DNA of 33,774 bases. Origin: Desulfosporosinus sp. Its GTDB lineage: Bacteria; Bacillota; Desulfitobacteriia; Desulfitobacteriales; Desulfitobacteriaceae. The translations under genes and the position numbers were made by a program. Each line of letters opens with the position of its first letter. The stretch's first letter is position 1. Location: NCBI GenBank assembly GCA_003513495.1, contig DOPM01000052.1:1-33774 (forward strand), read 5' to 3'. A model generated the notes under the pieces. That model ran no database searches. It had not been told where the DNA came from and worked only from the letters and a program-made list of their open reading frames with translations. Positions 24,173 to 30,957 of this stretch are shown one piece after another.

Positions 24173-25714
24173 TTACCCTTTTGTCTGTGGTGGAGTAATC
24201 CCTAAGGTTAGGGCTGAGTGATCTCTCCCGAGATAGTAGTTGTACCAAGATGAAGTTTGAAAGAGATTCCAGTTTGCAGGGGGAATATGATAAGAGTCAA
24301 GTTGTTCTTCTTCCCTATACTTTTTCAGGCGAGCAAATACTCGCACATAGATGCATTGTCTTTCATTGGGATAAACCTCGCACCACCCTTTGTAACTCCC
24401 TCCACACTGCCCATTGCGAAGATATTTTGGACATTGGGACATGGGACAGAGGTAAGCCAAATCTAACAAAGCACAATCTCCACAGTCTTTACAATCATAA
24501 ATAACAGCTTTCACGAAATGTTCTAAGGCATATCGTTTAGGATGTTTCTTGGTGTAGATTCTTTGCATCGTTTTGAAAAGTCCTACATCGGGCGTGAAGG
24601 CAAGCTTATGCATTTGCCACATACTCCAAAATTGAAATCCTACCGGAGCTTCTATTGGAAGGTTATCCCTTTCTACAGGTATTTCAGAGTTAAGTCCCGT
24701 TCCTTCATCTTTTCTAAAATAGTAAAAACCGTCAGGCATAGGATAGTCAAACTCCTGAATGAGGTCGTGCCAATTGGGTGCGAGTTCTTCACCTTTGTCG
24801 ATGATATACTCTACTTCCTCATATTTAGTGTTATGGCCGCCTACATGAACTCCGGCAAAACCCATTCCTTTCATGAAGGCATACATCTTGGCCGCTCTTA
24901 AAAGTCTGGCCTCCAAACCTTTATCTGGTGCTGTTCTTTCCTTATCAAGCTCGGCAACAAGCTTATCAGTGACGACACAGCCCGGAAGTTCATTCCTGGC
25001 CATTAGTTTTGCAGTGCCAAAGGATAAGATAAAAATATTACCGATCAGGGGTACCTTGAGATCGTGAAGTTTTATGAATTGAAGGACTTCATGGAACTTG
25101 CGCGCATCATAACCCACTTGAGTTACTATGAATTGTGCACCACTAGCAACCTTCTTTTTCAACTTATAGTATTGTGACATTTGTTCGGCTTCCAACGCTT
25201 TAAAAGGTGAAACAACCGCACCTGCAAAAAAATCACTGGGTTGATGGAAAGCTGAACCTTTGGGAACTTTGACTTCCAACCCTTCATTCATTTTCGTGAT
25301 TAGTCTTAAGAGATGGGTCGAATCGAGATCAAACACAGGTTTAGGCCTGCCGCCAAACCCTGTTTTAGGATAGTCCCCAGTCATTGCCAAAAGATTACGT
25401 ATTCCTGCTCTATCTAGTGCGTATAGTTGGCTTTCCAGCTGGTTTCGGTTTTTGTCTTTACAAGTAAAGTGAATTAATGGTTCGATCCCCAGCTTCAGGA
25501 TTTCTTGACCGAGATAGTCTGCCAGCATGGCAGGGTTACCACCTGGGTTGTCTGTGATGGTTAAAGCGTTTAGTTTACCCCCTTTTGCAGCTTTCTCAGC
25601 TGCAGCTATCGCCGTTTCTTGGGATTTTTCCCGGGCACCTCTTCCTGGAATTAGTTCCCAAGTGATAGAGAAGTTATTCTTATTCAAGATCGAATTCTTA
25701 AATCGGTTCTCCAT
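24173..25714 (-). CDS. metF: methylenetetrahydrofolate reductase MetF fused to MetV-like zinc/Fe-S domain
   Basis: A 513-residue fusion. Residues of about 10-300 form the MetF TIM barrel: FSITWELIPGRG, LTITDNPGG, HFTCKDKNRNQL, LAMTGDYP and FIVTQVGYD. The C-terminal region (about 380-480) is the MTHFR C-terminal domain of the MetV type, with eight cysteines at 408, 411, 414, 423, 428, 437, 445 and 454. In acetogens MetF and MetV are separate subunits that link methyl-THF and methylene-THF to an electron carrier. Here it likely oxidises the methyl group delivered by MTR, or runs in reverse. ATG at 25714 is preferred; GAGGAG is about 13 nt upstream. A possible structured leader precedes it. Confidence 0.88.
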   Translation of the reverse strand: MENRFKNSILNKNNFSITWELIPGRGAREKSQETAIAAAEKAAKGGKLNALTITDNPGGNPAMLADYLGQEILKLGIEPLIHFTCKDKNRNQLESQLYALDRAGIRNLLAMTGDYPKTGFGGRPKPVFDLDSTHLLRLITKMNEGLEVKVPKGSAFHQPSDFFAGAVVSPFKALEAEQMSQYYKLKKKVASGAQFIVTQVGYDARKFHEVLQFIKLHDLKVPLIGNIFILSFGTAKLMARNELPGCVVTDKLVAELDKERTAPDKGLEARLLRAAKMYAFMKGMGFAGVHVGGHNTKYEEVEYIIDKGEELAPNWHDLIQEFDYPMPDGFYYFRKDEGTGLNSEIPVERDNLPIEAPVGFQFWSMWQMHKLAFTPDVGLFKTMQRIYTKKHPKRYALEHFVKAVIYDCKDCGDCALLDLAYLCPMSQCPKYLRNGQCGGSYKGWCEVYPNERQCIYVRVFARLKKYREEEQLDSYHIPPANWNLFQTSSWYNYYLGRDHSALTLGITPPQTKG

Positions 25715-25744
25715 ATCATTTGTCCAACTCCTCAAGTTTTTAAA

Positions 25745-25822
25745 AACCTTGGCTGGCGCCCGAAGGCACTGTCTTTTCCACGGGTTAGCTTATCGTAAAA
25801 ACTGCAGGCGATTGCCAAGGTT
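25745..25822 (-). ncRNA. candidate structured leader RNA upstream of metF
   Basis: On the minus strand a perfect 9-bp outer stem (AACCTTGGC at 25814-25822 region with its partner at 25745-25753) encloses 60 nt that contain a GTGCC-TTCG-GGCGC hairpin. A TTTTT run directly follows the 3' side of the outer stem, about 30 nt before the metF ATG. The shape suggests a riboswitch or attenuator. I do not match it to any known class, including cobalamin, THF and SAM types. Confidence 0.35.
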
Positions 25823-25885
25823 GACCCCGAGTATCCTTGTGTTAAGTTGCCCTCACTTCTAGTTAAATATGTCTTTTAAGTAAAG

Positions 25886-26015
25886 AGCTACGAAGAGATT
25901 TTTGCCTTTTAGCAGGTAGCTATCATATCTTTGTCCCATGCATAATAATGATAGCTAATAATGGCCCGACAAAAGAACGTTTGTCGGGCCATTATTAGCT
26001 ATCATTCGTTATGAC
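25886..26015 (+). repeat. direct repeat copy B: orphan CBS 3' end plus perfect hairpin
   Basis: A 130-bp copy of 16127-16259. It starts with nine codons reading SYEEIFAF and stop, the end of the CBS gene without the gene. It includes a perfect 27-bp stem (25947-25973 with 25980-26006) around AGAACG. It lies just downstream of the leftward CPBP gene and probably terminates it. The hairpin is more regular here than in copy A. Confidence 0.9.
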
Positions 26016-26053
26016 TAGTACAGGCTTCTTAACAAATACGGTACAAGTATCAT

Positions 26054-26929
26054 CTACTTTCCCACCTTGATAAACAACACAATCGCCACGAAAATTAAGG
26101 GAATTCCCCCTACTAGACCGGTCATGAACGGGCCAAGGATCGGATTATATCCGCTTACTGCCAGATACATAGGGAGTGCTGCACCGGCATTCACCGTGGA
26201 ATGAATCATGGCTGCGGGAATAGCACTTTGCAGCTTGATAGTGGCATAGCCTACCACTATTCCTATTGCAACGCAGAAAATAATCATGGCTAAGATACCC
26301 AGCCAGGGATAGCCTATATACTCTGTTCCATAATTATGCCCCATTGCAATAACCGGAGCATGCCATACCCCCCAGACAACCCCGGTAATCACCAAGGCCC
26401 CTCTGTCGGAAAAAAACTCCCGCAATTTGGGTAGAAGATACCCTCTCCAGCCAAGTTCTTCCCCCAACGTCGGTATAATGTTGACCACCGGACCAATAAA
26501 AATAACCTGTAAGACGTTGATAAGCAGCAGATCAGACGCAGTAATCCCTCCAGGACCGTTTGCAGCCAGCACGTTCTTTAATACGGACAGTTCAGGGTCG
26601 AAGGTCCCGGGGAAAATCAAAAAATAGAATGCACCACTCAAAAATAATAAAATCGTAGGACCAAAGAAAACCAGCAGATACGCTTTGATATGACCTTTAA
26701 AGTGCGGACGCAGATACATGTTCTTAAAGCCTTCTTTGGTGATGAGCCTGGTCAATAGATTGCTTATTGTCGGTGTAAACATAGCCCCAGCTAAAATGGC
26801 TAAGGATAAATTTTGCCCATAGGTCAGCCCTAGGAGCGGGATGAGCAGAAAAGCAACCCATCCTAAGGTAAGAGATAATACAACAAATAGAATCAACCGT
26901 TTCTTGGTTGCTCTTTTTTCCTGTTCCAT
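26054..26929 (-). CDS. CPBP family intramembrane metalloprotease (CAAX-type)
   Basis: A 291-residue membrane protein with about eight helices. The three active-site motifs of the CPBP/Abi family are present: EELGWRGYLLPKL, WGVWHAPVIAMGHNYG and AAMIHSTVNAG, giving the EE, H and H/N residues. Bacterial members act in peptide maturation or self-immunity, mostly without known substrates. GGGGGA precedes the ATG. It lies 31 bp after the XRE regulator gene on the same strand and is probably in its operon. Before insertion of the one-carbon block it would have converged with the CBS gene. Confidence 0.87.
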   Translation of the reverse strand: MEQEKRATKKRLILFVVLSLTLGWVAFLLIPLLGLTYGQNLSLAILAGAMFTPTISNLLTRLITKEGFKNMYLRPHFKGHIKAYLLVFFGPTILLFLSGAFYFLIFPGTFDPELSVLKNVLAANGPGGITASDLLLINVLQVIFIGPVVNIIPTLGEELGWRGYLLPKLREFFSDRGALVITGVVWGVWHAPVIAMGHNYGTEYIGYPWLGILAMIIFCVAIGIVVGYATIKLQSAIPAAMIHSTVNAGAALPMYLAVSGYNPILGPFMTGLVGGIPLIFVAIVLFIKVGK

Positions 26930-26960
26930 GCTAAATCCCCCTTGTCTTTTCCCTAATTAC

Positions 26961-28070
26961 TTAAATGCAGTTGTTTTGAAGCTTTTCAACGATCCTTTGG
27001 AATCGCTTATCTTCCGCAAAGGCTGAGAATGCCGGATTATGAACCACTGCTTCCGCCAAGCTTTGTCGGATTGTCTTATCATCTCGGGGAAGATTCGTCC
27101 CCAAATCCAGATCGTCAAGCCAACCATCCAACCTATCAAAAAAAGCGTCTCCATGCAAATGCATCGGATAGATGTCGCTGGTGATAAGTGCTGTATACTG
27201 TTGAAGCATTTCCAGTGCTTTATCATGATTTCCCTGAGCAACATATCCCTGTGCCGCGGTTAGATAGAGGCCCACCGTAACGGCAGGGTGCAGACGCTTC
27301 ATGTCAAAAGCTTCCACTATAACAAGAGCACGCCTCAGCATATCATCAAATTTTCCAGGAGTATCTGCGCAGAGGGCAAGATAAGCAGGAAAAAAATTGA
27401 ACAAGACGACGATATTTTGATAAATCCCTACCTGTAAAATAGCTTTTGCATCATCAACACGCCCCGTCATTTGATAAGCAGACACCAATAAAGATTCGGG
27501 AGGCAGGGCAGGCTCAATTTTCCCTTCCAGCAGCGCCAGCACAGAATAAGGATCACCAAGAGCAAGATGAGACAAAGCCTCCAAATACAACGCCTGCTTT
27601 GTCAGGGATACATCGTTGCTTTCTTCCTTGACTCGAATGAAAAGAGTCCTAGCCTCTTCAAGCAAAGCCGTTGATTCTTGCTGATTCTTTAGCAGACCCG
27701 CATGGTTGATCATCAGGCTTCCTATTTGGAGTAATAGAGGAAAGCAGGAGTAATATTTTTTTATAATCTGATGGCATTCTTCCATCACCTCGTCAGCGGG
27801 TTTTGACGCAAAATCCGCTGACAACCTTCTGTATAATTGACGAATATCTTCTTTTTTCATTTGTGGTTTATAGTCCATCAATTCATCAATACTAATGTTA
27901 AAGTACGTGGCCAACTGGGGAAGAAAGGTCACATCAGGATAACTTTGCCCTGTCTCCCACTTGGAAACCGATGCTTTGGAAACTCCGATATAACTTGCTA
28001 ATTCATCTTGCGTAATTCCCTTTTCCTTACGTCTATTGACAAGGACTTGGGCAATATTGATTTCTTTCAT
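26961..28070 (-). CDS. XRE-family regulator with helical-repeat tail
   Basis: A 369-residue protein. The N-terminal Cro/CI HTH (residues 7-62) contains ITQDELASYIGVSKASVSKW and ends at NISIDELMDY. The rest is all-helical with TPR-like repeats (about 100-330), such as QALYLEALSHLALGDPYSVL. Such regulators often sense a peptide or protein through the repeat domain. GGTGA precedes the ATG. The adjacent CPBP protease follows it by 31 bp, so a pair of peptide-responsive regulator and membrane protease is possible but not proved. Confidence 0.85.
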   Translation of the reverse strand: MKEINIAQVLVNRRKEKGITQDELASYIGVSKASVSKWETGQSYPDVTFLPQLATYFNISIDELMDYKPQMKKEDIRQLYRRLSADFASKPADEVMEECHQIIKKYYSCFPLLLQIGSLMINHAGLLKNQQESTALLEEARTLFIRVKEESNDVSLTKQALYLEALSHLALGDPYSVLALLEGKIEPALPPESLLVSAYQMTGRVDDAKAILQVGIYQNIVVLFNFFPAYLALCADTPGKFDDMLRRALVIVEAFDMKRLHPAVTVGLYLTAAQGYVAQGNHDKALEMLQQYTALITSDIYPMHLHGDAFFDRLDGWLDDLDLGTNLPRDDKTIRQSLAEAVVHNPAFSAFAEDKRFQRIVEKLQNNCI

Positions 28071-28247
28071 GATTCGTCACCTCACCTTCTATTTTACTCT
28101 GCAGCTGAAGTAATACAATGGATTAGTAGTTAACATAGACTGAACAAAATCAACCTATACGATACTTGAGGAAAGTGGAGCATGATGCGAAACTAGACCA
28201 TTACAGGGAAACGGCGGAACATAGCGAAAAATGATTAACGAAAAAAG

Positions 28248-28272
28248 TCCCTACACTTCAATAGCGTAGGGA
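28248..28272 (-). terminator. terminator of radical SAM-TfoX transcript
   Basis: A 9-bp stem with one G-U pair (28264-28272 with 28248-28256), 7-nt loop, followed on the minus strand by C and TTTTTT (28241-28246). It starts immediately after the TAA at 28273-28275. Confidence 0.85.
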
Positions 28273-28401
28273 TTAATGGGGTCCTCTCTTTTCAGCACCA
28301 CAGGTACAACTGCTTACAATAGATCGTGCTTGTCGTAAAGCCGTCATAAACCGATCTTCAAGAATTGTACTGCGCTGTCGATTATCTGTGTCAAAGTAGA
28401 T
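28273..28401 (-). pseudogene. 42-codon in-frame tail after the TfoX stop, possible gene remnant
   Basis: After the TGA of the TfoX-domain gene the same frame stays open for 42 codons to a TAA that abuts the terminator. It would encode IYFDTDNRQRSTILEDRF and then MTALRQARSIVSSCTCGAEK plus RGPH. The only ATG is internal and has no ribosome site. The composition looks like protein and the TAA sits exactly at the terminator, so it may be the end of an older longer gene or of another gene. It has no recognised family. The region right of it to 28401 is otherwise empty, as is 28071-28240. Confidence 0.3.
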
Positions 28402-28656
28402 TCATTTAAAACTTTTATAAAACTCTTTTAATTCGACTTTTATATCTTCTGATAGATTATGCCATCGAATTCCCTGTATAGCGCCTTCTAAAGCATATAG
28501 CTTATTTAAACACGCAGAATCATCGATACCTTTTATTTTCGACCAAGCTTTCTTACTTCCTACCTCATTTAATTGTCTAATCGTTTTTATTCCAACTTGA
28601 TTTAATTGTTGTTCAACTGTTTTTCCAATGTTAGGTAATGCAGATAGTTCAGTCAT
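28402..28656 (-). CDS. TfoX C-terminal domain protein
   Basis: An 84-residue protein consisting of the TfoX_C domain alone, a helix-hairpin-helix-like fold: LSALPNIGKTVEQQLNQVGI, then VGSKKAWSKIKGIDDSACLN and YALEGAIQGIRW. In competence protein TfoX/Sxy this is the C-terminal half; stand-alone versions are common and of unknown function. ATG at 28656 with GGGAGAG 5 nt upstream is preferred over a start at 28704. It follows the radical SAM gene by 53 bp. Confidence 0.8.
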   Translation of the reverse strand: MTELSALPNIGKTVEQQLNQVGIKTIRQLNEVGSKKAWSKIKGIDDSACLNKLYALEGAIQGIRWHNLSEDIKVELKEFYKSFK

Positions 28657-28709
28657 AAAAACTCTCCCATTCATGTAAAGAACGTTCTGGCAGTCGATCG
28701 TCACTACCT

Positions 28710-29834
28710 CTAAAAAACCAACTCTCCTGCTTTATAGCCAGTAGGCAATTCCTCTTCACTTAAAAATTTAAACTTGTCATCCCGCAGTATGGGCAAAAAT
28801 ACTTCGTAGGGTATCCTGAAAAACTCACAGGTATAGTTACTGGATCCGACCCACTTACCCTCATTGCCACTAAAATTCAAACCTCTAGCAAATTTCGTAT
28901 AGTTTGAGCAATCATGAACTGCTAAATCCCAGCTTTCTTCAACGGCTAGTTTCATAAATTTGAGAGTTAATTCCCTACTCCAAATCGGAGATATATAGCC
29001 ATGTCTGGAAATATACATGTTTTCCCCGTAATAATTGTCTATGCTATTGGCATTTAAATGCAACTCTGCACAATTGATAAAATCGAGTTTTGTCTCTAAG
29101 ATCGCTTGCTTCTTCCTGAAAAAAGTTTCAAAGAACTCAGGAGTCATTGGGGTTTCAATACCTACATTTTTAATATATTTCTTCGCCATACCAATCATTT
29201 TAATCACTTTGTCCGAACAATTTGAGGCACCCAGGTTGAAACGCAACTCATCAAGACCGGCTTCACCTAAAGCTTTTAACGTCTCTTCGGTAGCTAAAGT
29301 TCCATTTGTATAGAGATGTTGATAAATCCCTGCATCACTGAATTTCTTTATAACCGAATAGTATTTTTCAATTTCCATGAATGGCTCTAAATAAACGTAG
29401 GAAATGCCCGTGGGCTTCTGTTGAATGGAAAGAAGTAAATCAATGTCCTTCTCATAAAATTTTGTGCCTCCGATTTCCCACATGCCTTCGCCAACCGGAA
29501 CAATATCATCCAGTTCTCCATAATGATAGCAGAACTTACACTCTAAGTTACATTTGTTCGTTTTCCTGATTGAACTCAAACCGGTTCCCAACAGACAAGA
29601 ACGACATCCTTTGGGGAATTTGCTTTCATTTCCCACAAAAAACGTTCTATTCTCCAAAGTTTTCAAGCCTCCGATTTCCGACATTAAGATATCATTTCTA
29701 TGATCAATCGCAGCCTCAATTTGTGCAAAGGTAGCGTAAATGATTTCTTGTTGTTTTGACATAACTTCCTCATCCTCTGGCAATATTGAAAAGAATTCAA
29801 ACCAAATCAACGCGTCTTTCTTTGAAATTTTCAT
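28710..29834 (-). CDS. radical SAM protein of unknown specificity
   Basis: A 374-residue radical SAM enzyme. The cluster motif CNLECKFCYHYG gives C95, C99 and C102 for the [4Fe-4S] that cleaves S-adenosylmethionine. An extra pair C77/C80 (GCRSCLLGTG) lies just before it. YTNGTLATEETLKALGEAGL is a standard barrel segment. I do not recognise the subfamily or substrate. AGGGAGGACATGTT lies upstream of the ATG at 29834, and a good promoter (29893-29921) is 60-90 bp ahead. It is co-transcribed with the TfoX-domain gene. Confidence 0.82.
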   Translation of the reverse strand: MKISKKDALIWFEFFSILPEDEEVMSKQQEIIYATFAQIEAAIDHRNDILMSEIGGLKTLENRTFFVGNESKFPKGCRSCLLGTGLSSIRKTNKCNLECKFCYHYGELDDIVPVGEGMWEIGGTKFYEKDIDLLLSIQQKPTGISYVYLEPFMEIEKYYSVIKKFSDAGIYQHLYTNGTLATEETLKALGEAGLDELRFNLGASNCSDKVIKMIGMAKKYIKNVGIETPMTPEFFETFFRKKQAILETKLDFINCAELHLNANSIDNYYGENMYISRHGYISPIWSRELTLKFMKLAVEESWDLAVHDCSNYTKFARGLNFSGNEGKWVGSSNYTCEFFRIPYEVFLPILRDDKFKFLSEEELPTGYKAGELVF

Positions 29835-29892
29835 AACATGTCCTCCCTCATATATGGCAAATCTTTTTTCCGGATAAATTAAATACTTTCTA

Positions 29893-29921
29893 AGTATAGA
29901 GTTTCATAAAGATTGGTGCAA
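29893..29921 (-). promoter_or_regulatory. promoter of radical SAM-TfoX operon
   Basis: Minus-strand TTGCAC (29916-29921), 17-bp spacer, TATACT (29893-29898), a near-consensus sigma-A promoter giving a leader of about 50 nt. Confidence 0.65.
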
Positions 29922-29974
29922 CTACGGTAGGCTGTTTGTCAGTGCTTTCCAGACATTTCCTACGACATAGGGTT

Positions 29975-30952
29975 CTACTTATAGTTTCCTAATGCAGCTT
30001 TAACCCTAGCGATAATTTCATCTCTCAAATCAAGGGGCTCCAGTACTGTTGCTGCTGAGCCAAAACCAAGAATCCAGACAGAAAACTCATTTCTTCCTAT
30101 AATAGTATCCTCATACAACAGGCTTGCGCCACCATTTTCGACCGTTAATTTACACTCACGATGGGCGACATCCTTACGCACTTTGTTAAATGTTTGAGAC
30201 CTGTTAAGGAATCGAACTTTAACTTTAAAGGGCTGGCCAAATTCTATCCCCCAGCGGGGAGCTAACTCGGCTTTAAGAGAAAAACTCTCAGGATATATGT
30301 AGGATTTAGAAAGTTCCTTGAGATCCTTAATTTTACTTACATTAAAGGTCTTTATAAGGCTGTCATTAACTGCAGCAAGATACCACTGCCTCAAGCGGGA
30401 ATAATAAACTAGGCCCAAGGGGTCTGCAATCATGGAAAGAGAATTATAAGTAAAGCCGATTTGATGACGCTTAGAAATCGCCCCTTCGATCAGAATTAAT
30501 ACCTCACTGTCGACCTCGGCAGCGGTCGTCATATTTCCTTTAATATAGCGGAACGTTCCCTGGCTATCTAAATCAAGGCTGTGAAGGATCTTTTGCCTTA
30601 AAGAGAGCAGCGTGGGACGTTTTTCCTCGCTGTTAACCGAGCTTAAGACCTGAAGTGCTTCACCTACCGTCAAATGAAGGGGACTATGTTTTCTGTTATA
30701 GGTATCCAGATAAAACTTTGTCTCCGGGGTAATTTCGCCGACTATGTCATCCAGGTCATCATCAAGCTCGCTGTTTTCGTCTTGATCTGTATAAAGCGGT
30801 ATATGATTCGCCGCAGCCAGCATGATCGTGTCTAAATCGTTTTTAATCATTGGCCAAGGCGCTGCACAGGCTTCGGCAATTTTTTGTCCCGTAATACCCG
30901 GCTCCGCTTCAATCAAAGCAAGGATTCTTTCCATGTGTAAATGGGGATCCAT
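29975..30952 (-). CDS. WYL-domain regulator (second of pair)
   Basis: A 325-residue protein. The N-terminal HTH covers about residues 1-60 (IEAEPGITGQKIAEACAAPW), then a WYL domain with LGLVYYSRLRQWYLAAVND and a C-terminal WCX-like region ending near AATVLEPLDLRDEIIARVKA. WYL proteins are ligand-sensing regulators, some bound by single-stranded DNA or nucleotides. The ATG at 30952 is 9 nt after GGAGG, so it is preferred to the ATG at 30961 that overlaps the stop of the upstream gene and abuts the site. The pair lies in tandem and is surely co-transcribed. Confidence 0.85.
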   Translation of the reverse strand: MDPHLHMERILALIEAEPGITGQKIAEACAAPWPMIKNDLDTIMLAAANHIPLYTDQDENSELDDDLDDIVGEITPETKFYLDTYNRKHSPLHLTVGEALQVLSSVNSEEKRPTLLSLRQKILHSLDLDSQGTFRYIKGNMTTAAEVDSEVLILIEGAISKRHQIGFTYNSLSMIADPLGLVYYSRLRQWYLAAVNDSLIKTFNVSKIKDLKELSKSYIYPESFSLKAELAPRWGIEFGQPFKVKVRFLNRSQTFNKVRKDVAHRECKLTVENGGASLLYEDTIIGRNEFSVWILGFGSAATVLEPLDLRDEIIARVKAALGNYK

Positions 30953-30957
30953 TTTAA

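Larger units (their letters stand above)
16127..26015. mobile_element. putative 9.76-kb one-carbon gene island flanked by direct repeats
   Basis: Both ends carry the same 130-bp sequence in the same direction. The left copy completes the CBS gene and the right copy is an orphan 3' end, which is what insertion into the 3' end of a gene produces. Everything between is one-carbon metabolism plus a transporter and regulator. No integrase, transposase or origin is present, so movement would need outside help or old homologous recombination. The island boundary is an inference. Confidence 0.4.

Noticed and set aside
24250..24901. Several rightward open frames inside metF
   Set aside because: All are antisense to the conserved MetF-MetV coding sequence.
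25745..25822. Assignment to cobalamin, THF or SAM riboswitch
   Set aside because: The conserved cores of those classes are missing, so I leave it unassigned.
16270..25885. Integrase, transposase or conjugation gene inside the putative island
   Set aside because: I looked at both strands and found none; every sizeable gene has a metabolic, transport or regulatory assignment.
28402..28404. TGA of the TfoX gene as a selenocysteine codon
   Set aside because: The domain is complete before it, there is no redox motif at the site and no visible SECIS-like hairpin right after it.
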